The notes beneath the pieces are model-generated. The model worked only from the letters and a program-made list of their open reading frames with translations, did not search any database and was not told where the DNA came from. Source: Adenophora triphylla var. japonica (taxonomy: Eukaryota > Streptophyta > Magnoliopsida > Asterales > Campanulaceae). Taken from it: a stretch of 64,000 nucleotides of DNA. Positions 21,715 to 32,258 of the stretch are shown here, in pieces (the stretch's first letter is position 1; each line of letters begins with the position of its first letter). Location of the stretch: NCBI GenBank assembly GCA_022495995.1, contig JAFEMH010002432.1, positions 124,001 through 188,000 of the forward strand. Reading direction: 5' to 3'. The translations under genes were made by a program, and so were the position numbers.

Positions 21715-22276
21715 GTATGTCGTAGAAACTCTGCTTGAATTTTCCACCACATGGTATTTAAATACTGTTTATATCAACACGATATTACGGTCTACTCTGA
21801 ATGTTTCATTATTGTAAGTTTGTAACACTCATCTTTTCTCCTCTTGACGGGGAAGTTCACAACTTCAAACCAGCTGGGGATTATGTCTCTTGAACTTGAA
21901 TGTTAGTGTTTCTGCGAGACCTAGGACATATTATAAAGTGATAACTGGGGTGCTGGGAAGGGTTGGTCTGACAATATCAACCAACGAAAGCAAGTAGTAT
22001 TAGATGAGAAGGAAATCCAAGAAAAACTAGACAAGGACAAACGTTAAGGCTGATTAGTCAAACCCAAGGAGGACATGTCCTGCTCATTTATATGTCACCT
22101 CAATATCACCTCCTGCTGCCCAACATATTATTTCTGCCATTAAGGTTATTCTTGGGGAGGATGTAACTTCACTTTTCTCTTTAGTCACTTATGTCTAGCA
22201 ATATGTCCTTGTAGATTTTACTCTCTTTCTTCTTTTCTAATCTCTGATCCTCCTTGCCTTCTTTCTTTTATTACAG

Positions 22277-22384
22277 GTGGCTGTTGTCACAGTTGCTTTT
22301 CCAGCTACCCCTTTGCTGTTGGCAAGAGTGCGCATATGCATTTCTGCGGCTCATTCGCGGGAAGACATGATCAAAGCCTTAGAG
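22277..22384 (+). pseudogene. LCB2: Captured exon of serine palmitoyltransferase LCB2
   Basis: LCB2 is the pyridoxal-phosphate subunit of serine palmitoyltransferase, the first step of sphingolipid synthesis. The 36-codon block VAVVTVAFPATPLLLARV...ICISAAHSREDMIKALE matches the conserved C-terminal part of LCB2. It follows a pyrimidine tract with AG (22275-22276) and ends at a GT donor. No other LCB2 exon is seen, so it is a single-exon capture, the third gene source in this transposon. It is not part of the phosphopantetheinyl transferase next to it. Confidence 0.78.
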
Positions 22385-23554
22385 GTTATTTTTGATCTTT
22401 CTATCTTCATGCCCATGCACTTTTCCACTGTATCATAGTTGTGCAATGATTTGTTTGTTGCAAGCTCATGGAAAATAGTGATCATACCACCTTCATATAT
22501 CATCTTACCATTTAGTTTTACACTGTTAGTTGACTCTTTGTGGAACTCAATATCATTTTCTTTTTGTGATTCTGAATGGAACCTTTCGGGTATTGATGAG
22601 GATTTGTGGGGAACAAGGCTAGTGGGAGTGGGATGTTTGGAATTTGGCCCGTAAGAATCTGCAAATAAATATAAACGTGCTTTGGGGGGGGGGATATAGG
22701 TTCTTTGTCATTTTCATTGCCATAGGTTTGTAGATGCAAGGCTTGGAATAGTTATGATGACCACAGGAAGTAAAAGCTTTGGTTAGAGGCCCAAGTAACT
22801 TAGGCGGTGTTTGATAGGAACAAGCACCAACAAGCACTTAATGCTTGTTTGAATGATTTTCTTTTGTGCAACTACTTCAAACTAAGGGTGAACCTTTGAC
22901 GTGAATTGAAACAATCATCCCATTCTTCTTTGCAACATACACTTGGACACCATTGGAATCCCTCTAGCTTGAATCCTTTCATCAACATAGACACTTATAC
23001 ACCAATGATTAAGTTTAATCATTGGTTGACTGTTTTGCATTGAATTTTTGGTCTGCATAATGATTAAGTTTGTTGATTATGTTACTGTTTGCACTAATTT
23101 GTTTGTCCTCAAGAAAATATATAATCACACTATATGTAGAAACAACGTAGTTTAGCTGATTTATAATACTCAATTTCGTAATGATAGTCTCACTTTGAAT
23201 GAAATTTTTACAAGAGGCTTATGCAAACAAATTACGTGAAGTTAATGGCCTGGACACTACAACCCAAGTCAATGCTGGACAAAGAATGGTAGTTTTTGTT
23301 TTTTGAAACTTGGACAAAGAATGGTAGTTGGTTAGCATGTTTAGGTACTTGGTATATATTTTGGACAATGACAACATTAGGTACTTGATATATATTTTGG
23401 ATAAAGAATGGATGTTAGTTACAAGTTTATATAAAACTTGTGTTTATGCATATGAGTATTTTATTTGTTTTTAGTTTTTATGAAAAAAGTTGCAATTGCG
23501 AAAATAAAATTTATATAAATTTTGGGAATTCTATAAATTCTGGGATATGTTTAT
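22385..23554. other. Filler DNA of the CACTA element
   Basis: There is no recognised coding sequence. The start of a GGCGGTGTTTGATAGGAACAAGC block at 22803 resembles MITE ends but lacks a partner. Partial direct repeats (GGTACTTGGTATATATTTTGGA) occur near 23345-23405. Confidence 0.5.
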
Positions 23555-23998
23555 GCGATGGCTAGTGCCATTTCTAAAGCACATCTCAAAGAATTTTGGT
23601 GAAATATGTGAGGGATGTTGCCATCGTATATAATGTAAAATATACGATTACAATTGCAGTCACAGAATCAGGTTTTATGTGATGGTGAAGACCATCGCAT
23701 ATTGATGACTATATGCGATGGTTAATACCATCTTTGTTGACGACTATATGCGATGGCATTTTATTTTAAAAATAATATTTTTATCGAAAATAACATTTAT
23801 CTTATAAGATTAGATGAACCATCGCCTAAGGTGTTACGCATTACGCGATGGCCGCGGCTGTCGCATATACCTTTAGCGACAAGGCCTAAGGCGACGACCC
23901 TTTTGATGAATTTTGCAATCGCAAATAGAATATGCGATGGTTTATAGACATTATGCGATGGCCAAAAGCCATCGCAAAAAGTAAGTTTTCTTGTAGTG
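23555..23998. repeat. Right subterminal and terminal repeats of the CACTA element
   Basis: TATGCGATGG or close variants occur about eight times here, in both orientations, ending in CCATCGC and the 13-bp inverted repeat. This mirrors the left subterminal block. Confidence 0.85.
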
Positions 23999-24088
23999 AC
24001 ATAAAATGAAATGGACGCTTCCTCATAAGAAAAAAATGAATGCAGTAAAAGGTATAAATATATTTGAAATACATATTCAGTTCTCTGA

Positions 24089-24127
24089 AACTTATGAACC
24101 CGTGCGAATCACGGGCGATTTACTAGT
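24089..24127 (+). mobile_element. 3' terminus of a Helitron
   Basis: A hairpin (CCCGTGCGAATCACGGG) is followed by seven bases and CTAGT, with a T immediately after (24128). That is the canonical Helitron 3' end (hairpin plus CTRRT, inserted before T). The same hairpin family ends the complete Helitron at 32259. I cannot find the matching 5' TC end upstream; the CACTA element may lie inside this Helitron. Confidence 0.65.
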
Positions 24128-24311
24128 TCCATATAAAAGCCCTTAGAAGTATTTTCACAAAAAAAAAAAAAAAAAAAAAACCTCTATTTAAGGTTTCAAT
24201 AGAACAATCATAAATACATTGAACAAAAACATCTAATACTTTACCACTCGCCTTTTGCCCACCTTCTCACAGTAAAACACAAATGCAACTGAGTCTTCAA
24301 GCCTTCATCGC
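24128..24311 (-). other. 3' flank / UTR of the GPAT gene
   Basis: Contains an A20 run (24160-24180) and no ORF. No clear AATAAA signal on the minus strand was found. Confidence 0.4.
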
Positions 24312-25187
24312 TCAGTTCTTGGAGTACATAGATTCCACCTTGCCATCATTCCCACCAAGCAACAAATATTTATCTTTCCTAGTCAAATTAGTACATTCAA
24401 ACCCAAGAACACCCCCCAGAATCTTCTGCACATGATTCGCCACCTCGATCGACGTTTTCCCGCCACCCTTAACCGTCATTTCTTCCGGCAACCGTTCCAA
24501 AAACGTGATCTCGTAAGTCGGCCTAGGGTTCATGAAGTAAAAGTACGGGTCCCAGAACTTGACCCCCCGGACAGTTGTACCGTGGAACATATTCTGCTTC
24601 AAATTCATCGCCACGGGTACAATCCTATCGCTCAACTCCGCAAACAAAGCACTGAACCGTAACAAGTACCGTTCACGGCACGTGGTCCCCTCCGCACAGA
24701 CAACTAAATCGCCCTTCTGGAGAAGTGCCTTGATCATGGCCGCATCTGCATCGCGATCACGGGTTAAAGCGACGGCTGGTATTGGAGACATAAATCTGGA
24801 GAGTTTGCTTACGCTGTAAGTCACGCAGGAAACTTTGCGTCCGAGACCAATGGCTATGATTATAGGGTCTAGGGCGGTACGGTGGTTGCAGACGTAGATG
24901 TTTCCGGGGGTCCCGGGAGATGGGGGTGGAGGTGGGGTCCCACGGATTATGAGGTTGATACCTAGCATTCTGTAGGTGTATCGGACAATGCGTTCTGGCA
25001 AGGGGAGATTGAAGTAAACACGGAGGAGGGATAGGATGAAGCCAAATGGCAGCCATATGTAGGTGATTAATGCGTTTAGTGGGGTCGGGCGTTGGACTAA
25101 GCGGCCGTCGTGGAAGATTAATCGACTTTTTAAGCGATCAAGTGGGACCGGAGAGCTTGATTTGTTGGGGTGCACCATGTAACCTTC
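24312..25187 (-). CDS. GPAT: Glycerol-3-phosphate acyltransferase (land-plant sn-2 type), exon 2
   Basis: Land-plant GPATs move an acyl group from acyl-CoA to glycerol-3-phosphate at the ER, usually for cutin, suberin or exported lipids. This exon encodes residues 214-504 after a CAG acceptor (minus strand) and starts EGYMVHPNK. It carries the acyltransferase motifs: NHRTALD with His315 and Asp320, EGTTCRE near 379, and VPVAM near 403. A hydrophobic segment ([17 protein letters not shown]) precedes them. Most relatives read PEGTTCREP; here it is AEGTTCRER, a change at a normally fixed Pro. The C-terminus is normal ([20 protein letters not shown]). With exon 1 the protein is 504 aa, the usual family length. 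Which GPAT paralogue it is I cannot tell. Confidence 0.93.
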   Translation of the reverse strand, partial: EGYMVHPNKSSSPVPLDRLKSRLIFHDGRLVQRPTPLNALITYIWLPFGFILSLLRVYFNLPLPERIVRYTYRMLGINLIIRGTPPPPPSPGTPGNIYVCNHRTALDPIIIAIGLGRKVSCVTYSVSKLSRFMSPIPAVALTRDRDADAAMIKALLQKGDLVVCAEGTTCRERYLLRFSALFAELSDRIVPVAMNLKQNMFHGTTVRGVKFWDPYFYFMNPRPTYEITFLERLPEEMTVKGGGKTSIEVANHVQKILGGVLGFECTNLTRKDKYLLLGGNDGKVESMYSKN

Positions 25188-26014
25188 CTGTTTTACACAG
25201 ATTATATAGAAGCAGTTGATTAGATCAAATGAAGCAAGAAGTATAACATGCCATCACAATAAAATTGAAGAAAATGGGACAATAGTAAACTTTATAATGG
25301 GCAAGTCCTATATTCAGCATACGAGTATTACACAAACAATTAAAGATGCAGGATGATTTTTATTTTATTTTATTTTATTTTTAGATGCAGGATGATAATT
25401 GTATACTAGTAAGTAGAGGAAAAAAGGACAAATTTAAGGCTGACAAACTTCTATCAATACACATTGGAAATTCTTTAAGGGAAACTTTGAGGACCATGTG
25501 TGAATAACAAAGTGAAGAGAGTGCTTGAGATGTAAATAACAAACTATAATGTGTCAAAAAGGATTTGAAACTGCTTTGGCGAGAGTTTGTCGCAGCGCTC
25601 TAGTCATGACCAAGATTGGCCAAGTTTGTATCTATTTCAATGGGAGGTAGAGATTTAATGGATCAAGTGTGAGACCAGAATCAGACTTTTAAAACCAATT
25701 AATCTCTACCGCCCATTACAGACTTGATCATATCTTGAAAATAGGCTGTAGCACTAGTGGAAAAGTTCTGCAGGAACAATTCAGTTCCACCTCAAGCACA
25801 AAAGTCTGAAGTTAAGGCATCTCATAAAGGAGCACTTGCTTTCTGCTAGTGGCCCCTCATCACATTGAATTGAAGCAATCATCTTTCATTTTCCATCATT
25901 ACTCTTTCTTGGTACATCCAGCTATCACCAAAAAAAAAAAAAACAACCCTCAACTACTGCATTAATTCTATTGCTTTTCACCCATTGCAGTAGTAATAAT
26001 AGTTTGAAAGATTG

Positions 26015-26155
26015 CACATGGGGATTTGGCCTGCTGGCTAGAGCTCACGGCTTCTAACCTGGAGGTCATGGGTTCGATCCCCCAGAAGTTAGAGGGAAGA
26101 CTTTCTCTCCCTAGGATGTGCGTGCATGTGTGTGTGTGTGAGTAGTGAAAAAAAA
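26015..26155 (+). mobile_element. tRNA-derived SINE with 17-bp TSD
   Basis: The 17-base sequence AATAGTTTGAAAGATTG stands on both sides (25998-26014 and 26156-26172), a perfect target-site duplication. The ~141-bp body has an RNA polymerase III promoter: an A-box-like TGGCCTGCTGG near 26027 and a B box GGTTCGATCCC near 26071. It ends in (GT)n and poly(A), as expected from LINE-mediated retroposition. Its orientation is opposite to the host gene. The intact TSD implies a fairly recent insertion. Confidence 0.9.
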
Positions 26156-26502
26156 AATAGTTTGAAAGATTGATATACATTCATATATAGGACCCCGAAC
26201 TTTTAGGAATTACATTCAAAGTTCCAAACTCTGTTTCAATATACTAAAAAGATGTCATATGATAACTTATAACTGTCTGTTCCAATCTCAGTAATTTTCA
26301 TGTAAATGAAATAAGAAAAAGAAAATAACATGTTACTCGTGGCTTGATGGTAAGATTAGGGAGTAAAGAAGAACTTTATTTTAGCATTATGTTGTGTGTT
26401 TGTGTGTAACTAGTTCCTTTTGTTTGTATAAACTTAAACATAATTAGCAAAGATTGCACTCCGTTTTGCAATAAAATGGTTCATTTGGATGATTGGATCT
26501 GA

Positions 26503-26609
26503 TACTCTCTCCGTCCCGTCCCCCGGTGTCCAAAAAATATTCAAATTTGTTCTAAATCTAAAGCAAATTTGAAAAATATTAGGATATTCATTTTGTGACG
26601 GAGGGAGTA
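26503..26609. mobile_element. Stowaway-like MITE 2 (in GPAT intron)
   Basis: Starts TACTCTCTCCGTCCC and ends GACGGAGGGAGTA, with TA on both edges. It is 107 bp with an internal palindromic tendency (AATATTCAAATTTG versus CAAATTTGAAAAATATT). Confidence 0.85.
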
Positions 26610-27180
26610 ATAAGCTGATTTGTTGATAAAAAGGTCGTAAGCTTTTGACACCAGTGTGAACTAATTTTTTTTTTTTTACATTCATTTCAATGACAATTAT
26701 TGAGATTCAGACAAACCATAATAAATTTTTTTATTTTCGTCACATTTTTAGATTGAATTGTGTTCAAATACATTTTCAAAAGTTATGGTACTCCTGCTAT
26801 CTATGTCAATCTTGTAACTATTAGTACTAGCATTATAAATTCACTTTCTAATTACCATCCAAAATTTCGACTCCTGTGTTCAAATACATTTTCTTGAATA
26901 ACTTTGAATCAAAGTTATTCAAGAAAACTTTTTGATGTCTCTATATATCTATTTAAATACGCATAAATTTTGCAATATTCCGGCGAAGATGGAAACCTGG
27001 ATATCAAAAAAAAAATACGCATATATTTTGCAATATTGGTTTGCCGTTAACTCAAAATTAATGGTGGTTACTGTCTTGTACCATATTTAAGTCAAGATAA
27101 TTGTGCAAATTTAGAGCTGTATGTGACAAATATGATGCTAAAGTCAATTAACAAAAGAAAATTCTAGAAGATAAACTGAC

Positions 27181-27819
27181 CTTGCAAATGGACAAGAAAT
27201 CGTGATCAGATTTCCGGTCACCAATTCCAATATCCGGCGACTCTTCTCCAAACTCTCTCAGAATCGCCAACTTCTTCCATTTCCCGACCAAAATTCCCGG
27301 CGGCTTCACAAATCCCGTCGCCTTCTTCGTCTTCGGATTCACTTCAATCTCCGTACCAAGCACTTTATCCCCTCCCAAAAACTCCTTCACAAACGGTTCC
27401 ACCATCACCGTCGGGTTCGCCGTCACCACAACTTTCCTCTCACACTTATCAAACACCTCAAAACTCTCTCTCCTAACGTCCGCCGCGTAGAACCGCGGTA
27501 GCACGGCGCGTGAGGCCAGCTCGATGTCGCGGATTTTGATTCCGGAAAAGGAAATGAAGATAAGCATCTTGATCGCCATGGATTCAGATATGAAAATGTA
27601 CGCGATGGCGATGAGCGGAAACGACATCAAGAGAATCAGGCCACGGAGGAGACTCCCGGCCTCGATTGCTACTAGCATAAAGTAAGGAAAAGCAGAGCTA
27701 GCACGGAGAAGCGTTCCGTCGAGGTCCGCCGCGATTGAGCGGTGGCTCACGGCGGAAACGTCGCATTTCATTATCGACGGGAACGTCTTCTCGCTGAGTT
27801 CCGGCTTCGGTAAAGACAT
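27181..27819 (-). CDS. GPAT: Glycerol-3-phosphate acyltransferase, exon 1 (phosphatase-like domain)
   Basis: This encodes residues 1-213 from the ATG at 27819. Land-plant GPATs carry an N-terminal HAD-like phosphatase domain that in some members removes the phosphate to release 2-monoacylglycerol. The nucleophile motif is intact here as DLDGT (residues 32-36) and the distal acidic motif as GDRKSD (200-205), so phosphatase activity is plausible. Two hydrophobic stretches (about 44-85) suggest membrane insertion. The exon ends ...FLSICK at a GT donor. A CT-rich leader lies upstream. I infer function from family resemblance only. Confidence 0.92.
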
Positions 27820-27878
27820 CTCTTACTTTCTCTCTCTAAAAACTCAATTTTCTCTCTCTATACGTAATGCTCTGTATG

Positions 27879-27888
27879 TAAATATAAA
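27879..27888 (-). promoter_or_regulatory. Putative TATA box of the GPAT gene
   Basis: The minus strand reads CTTTTATATT about 60 bp upstream of the ATG, followed by a CT-rich leader (TCTCTCTC near 27828-27860). Spacing suits a short 5' UTR. A G10 run lies directly upstream. Confidence 0.45.
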
Positions 27889-27899
27889 AGGGGGGGGGG

Positions 27900-28848
27900 G
27901 AAAAAGGGAAGGTTGAGGTTTTAAATGAGGGAAGAAAAACATGAAATGACCAATTTGCCATTGGAAAACAGTGGGAAAATTTTGGCGGGATAAATTTGAA
28001 ATGACAGAAATGCCCTTTGCTTATCTGAGACTTGAGAGTTTAATTGCTTAGGTAAGAAAAGTTTAAGGATTTTATCAAATTTAATGGAGAAATAAATGTG
28101 AGGTTTTGACTTTTTTGAGAGATTTTAGCCATTTGGTGTAATGTTTGTTTGGGCATTAATAAATGACTTTTTTATTTTTTGCTTAAAAAATTATAATTGT
28201 CAATATTTTGAAGATAAATTTTATAAAAAATCAGTTTTTTTTTCTAACATCGAGAAAAATGGAATTTTAGGACCTTAATATTGTCATATTTACAGTTAAA
28301 AAGTGTTTGTCACACTTCTAAAATTGCAGATTGTCAAGATTATTATTTTTCAAAACTGTAATTTTAAATTACAGAATTGCAATTTTAACTGCAAAATCTC
28401 ACACTTCTAGCTCACCCAACAAAGTTTGTGTCTTACAACAATTAAAACAGACAGATATTAAAATTGATAATCTAAGTGAAATTCTAACAATTTTAAGAAT
28501 GTAATTATTGCTACAATTTTATAAAATGAGTATCAAGAGTGCTCTTATTAATTGTTTCTCTTTAATACATTATTTTACTCAAAAACTTTAATTAATACTA
28601 TAGAACAATTTTTAAAATAGGAGTAAAACAAGAATCTAAAGGCTTTAAGCCCAAAATTAACATGTATTTTAAACTAAAATTAAGATTTTAAAATGACATC
28701 TATTTTAAATAAATTAAGATGATGAGAAGTGCAAGAAATAAAATGACAAAAGTAGTTGTAAAAGAAAATAAAGAGACCGGTAGGGTCTATGGTTATTCTC
28801 TTGTGTGCGTGTAACTTTTGAGTCCGTGTTAATCAATTGGCTACACAA
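27900..28848. other. Intergenic DNA upstream of GPAT
   Basis: Low-GC sequence without a credible ORF; likely contains the rest of the GPAT promoter. The last bases are the left TSD of the Mutator-like element (28849-28857). Confidence 0.45.
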
Positions 28849-28857
28849 AATAACAAA

Positions 28858-29087
28858 GAGGGTTAATGATAATTTAGGGCCTGTAGCATAGGGACGGTAT
28901 TACATTGGGGCCTGAAGTCTCAAAATTATTAATTTGGGGCCCGAATTTACAATTTTGATCAATTTGAGGCTTTTTGACGAAAAACGTTAAAAAATGTCGT
29001 TAAGTGACCATTTATGAGACATGTAACATTCAGTGAGGGCAATTTGATCATTTCGCGTTCAAACCCAAACTCCAGGCCCTCAATTGA
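28858..29087 (+). repeat. Left terminal inverted repeat of the MULE
   Basis: It pairs with 31660-31886 at roughly 85-90% by eye. Confidence 0.85.
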
Positions 29088-29288
<201 letters not shown>

Positions 29289-29446
29289 CTCTACATTAAT
29301 CCAAAAATTAAAAACTCACATCCCCACCCCTTTCCTTCCTTCCCAGCGCAGCCAAACCCCACCTCCACCATTCTCGCCACCTCCATCCACCACACCCTTC
29401 CAACCCATTTCAACCTTCTTTTTCTTCATCTTCCACCACACCATTC

Positions 29447-30803
29447 TGATGGATGTGGTTTTACCCATCCAAAAGATATGCTCCTAAGCTTATTTTCTGT
29501 TCGATTCCTTGAGAATTTAATGTATATTTGAGTGCTTTGATAGTTCAGGGAGTTTGTAAAGTTGGTGAAGCAAAATGGTCAAGAAAGCTGGAGAAATCAC
29601 TGGTGTGATGGGCGACCGCCCAGGGTCTTATGGGCGACCGCCCAAGCTGGAATTGCACAGCCTTTGAACCGCTGTTGGAGTGGGCGACCGCTCAGGGAAT
29701 GGTGGGCGACCGCCCATGCTGAAGTCATACAAGTTTTGAAGTTGCTGCACTCATGGGCGACCGCCCAAGGCAAGGTGGGCGACCGCCCACGCGTGTTTAT
29801 TATCGAAGGTCCAAACCGCTGCTTACATGGGCGACCGCCTACGCGCCGGGCGACCGCCCATGTCCTGCTACTGCGATTCAGTTTTCCTTTTTTAAGGAGG
29901 ATTTGTTGCTCCCTTCCTTTTTGGGACTCCTTTCTTCCCTAGATAAATCAAATTTCTGCAGAGAACAAGGATCTTATGCTTTATTTTCCATTGTAATTGG
30001 GGAGGCTCAAGGATTCAAAGGATTTTTCATCTACCAGGTTTTATGTATTTTGATTCATTCATCTCTTTTTGTCTTTTGAGATGAACATGAGTAGCTAAGT
30101 CTTTTATTTCATGGATTGGATGTAAGCAGTATTAGGGTTTTATGCTATAACATTATTTTGTCAATTTAATTATTCCTTATTTATCAAAGAGGTTTTATTT
30201 CAATTCTTGAGTTTGCAATCTAATCAATTGTCACTTGTGAATTGTGTGAGTGTTGATTAATACAGTAACTTGGTTGATTAACACCGACTAAACTTTGATA
30301 ATTAAATCTAATTGGCCTCGTAACTGAGTAAAGAAGATTTAGGTTCTTTTGTTCTGAGGTTCTTATTGCTTTCTTTGTTTATTAATTCGACGTAATTGAA
30401 AGATTAATAAACAAGATTAGAAGGGTTGCAAATCGCACACCAAACCGTCCCAACCCTTATTTTTGTGAATGAACCCTAGGAAGTAATTGACCACTTTACT
30501 CTAAAAAAAATAGCATAAATCCTTGGTACTGTGAAATTCCAATCCATGAATTCATTTTAATCTGATTTTATCCTTGTCTCTTGTTGCTTGATTGCTTTTC
30601 TTTTAAGTATTTTATTTAATTAAGTTTTTAGTTTAAATCAAACAAACAAACCCCCCCCCCCTTTTTGGTTACTTTTCACTAATTAAATTAACTTGTTAAA
30701 ATCAACAAGTCTCTGTGGTTCGACCCCTGCTTGTGCATATTGCTACACCGATAGTGAGTACACTTGCTCGGTAATTTATTACACAGTGGATTTACGTCCA
30801 TCA
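29447..30803 (+). repeat. Probable solo LTR with eight GGGCGACCGCCC palindromes
   Basis: It begins TGATGGATGT and ends ACGTCCATCA, so the termini form a TG...CA inverted repeat. The body has plant-LTR character, including the CTCTGTGGTTCGACCC block near 30710 that precedes the 3' end of many gypsy/copia LTRs. GGGCGACCGCCC or one-base variants occur at 29610, 29632, 29682, 29704, 29755, 29777, 29829 and 29848. A TATA-like AGATAAATC follows near 29941. No matching 5-bp flanks are seen (CATTC against ACAAC), so the limits are provisional. Confidence 0.5.
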
Positions 30804-31659
30804 ACAACCCCTTATTCCAACCTTCGCTCCTCCATTTTCACCGCCCTTTTAATCTCATTTGCACCTTCGACCGCCCTAAACTCATATGCTCTCAAATCGG
30901 AGCCAAATTCGACACTCCCATCCCTAGATCTGCAAACCCATCTTCATCCCCATTTATGGCGTCGGTCTCCAACCCACTATCACCTTCTTTCTTCCTCTGC
31001 CTTTTTCTCAAACAGCCACACAACAACCGACGATTATGGAGCTTGAAGGATATGACGGCGACAATTTGAGACTCGCCTGAGGCAGATAGACAGACGAAGT
31101 GAGAGCTTGGGTTTCCTTCTTTATTTTCTCTCTCTTCATCCTAATTCTGCTCCTTCATAAATTAATTTTGTTGATATTTTGATAATGATGGTGGTATAAA
31201 TCTGGTTTCTTGATGGAAATGTGATTGATGCTAACGGTGGTTGGGAGGTAGTGGTGGTGACGATGGAACTGATGGTGGTTGAGGGATTAATGGTGGTGGT
31301 GGTGTAATATTGGTGGCGGTTGTGGCGGCGGTGAACGGATGGTGATGGTGGTGGGAAGACTACGGGGAAGAAAGGATAAAATGGAAAAGAAATTATTTTC
31401 ATTTTCATTTCGTATTTATCTTTTAAATTTATTTGAAGTTATTTAATATATTTTTAATTTTTTTATTCAATTCCAGAATTATAAACTTATAAAATTATAA
31501 TTTTATCAAAATTAAATCAGAAATTATAAATTATAAAATTGTAAATTAGAAAATAATATTATTTTTTACTTAATGTTTTTTAAATCAATATTTTAAATAT
31601 ACTAATTATTTTTTGTTTAAAAAAACTAAATATTTATTATTTATTATTTATTATTTATA
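30804..31659. other. MULE interior, possibly captured gene leader
   Basis: CT-rich sequence with a short plus frame (ATG near 30956) reading SVSNPLSPSFFLCLFLK, vaguely like an organelle-targeting leader. It is followed by GGTGGT-type repeats (31190-31350) and AT-rich DNA. No family is recognised. Confidence 0.3.
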
Positions 31660-31886
31660 GGGCAACTGTCAATTTAGGGCCTGAAGTCTCTGAAATGACC
31701 AAAATGCCCTCACATAATGTCACATGTCTCGCACATGGTCACTTAATGGTTTTTTTTAACGTTTTCCGTCAAAAAGCCTCAAATTGATCAAAATTGTAAA
31801 TTCGGGCCCCAAATTGATAGTTTTGAGACTTCAGGCCCCAATGTGGTACCGCTCCTATACTACAGGCCCTAAATTGTCATTAACCC
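31660..31886 (-). repeat. Right terminal inverted repeat of the MULE
   Basis: Inverted copy of 28858-29087; ends CATTAACCC next to the TSD. Confidence 0.85.
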
Positions 31887-31895
31887 AATAACAAA

Positions 31896-32258
31896 CTATC
31901 ACAACTGTATATTTCGTCCCACCCGGAAATAAATAAAACAAATTTTGTTTGAAAATTAAAAAGAATATATAATATAGTAAATGTTATAAATATACAAAGT
32001 GAAGTATTAAATAGAGATTGTGGGATATAAAATATTAAGTAGATAATTAATGTGAATGTAATAAGTGGGTCACATAAATAGAAAAAAATAAAAAAGAATT
32101 CATTTCGAGTGTGTAATTTTTTAAATATACCACCCAAAATTTTTTTTTGTGATTTTCGAGCGGGAAAGAAAGGAGCATGACTTTTTTACTTTACATTTCG
32201 GAAATAAATGAGTCATCATTTAATATTTTATATCTTATTTATGTTTCATTTATTTTCA
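31896..32258. other. AT-rich intergenic DNA
   Basis: Nothing recognised between the MULE and the Helitron end. Confidence 0.45.

Larger units (their letters stand above)
18657..23998. mobile_element. Non-autonomous CACTA transposon with captured host genes (Pack-CACTA), TSD ACA
   Basis: It begins CACTACAAGAAAA and ends TTTTCTTGTAGTG, perfect 13-bp terminal inverted repeats of the En/Spm superfamily. ACA precedes (18654-18656) and follows (23999-24001), the 3-bp TSD expected for this class. Subterminal arrays of TATGCGATGG or its complement occupy roughly 18675-18960 and 23555-23975, the usual transposase-binding layout. The 5.3 kb between carry no transposase. They carry exon-intron fragments of three unrelated host genes in plus orientation (19143-22384). 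Introns are retained, so capture was from DNA and not cDNA. Confidence 0.93.
25188..27180 (-). other. GPAT intron, 1993 bp, holding a SINE and a MITE
   Basis: Minus-strand donor GTCAGT at 27180 and acceptor TGTAAAACAG at 25188 give a clean join in phase 0 (ICK|EGY). The intron contains a SINE at 26015-26155 and MITE 2 at 26503-26609. A 10-bp TTCAAAGTTATTC-type inverted repeat lies near 26893-26925. Confidence 0.85.

Noticed and set aside
22803..22860. MITE-like start GGCGGTGTTTGATAGG within the CACTA element
   Set aside because: No inverted partner or TSD could be found nearby.
26027..26090. tRNA gene
   Set aside because: It has A and B boxes but no cloverleaf with acceptor stem; the poly(A) tail and 17-bp TSD show a SINE.
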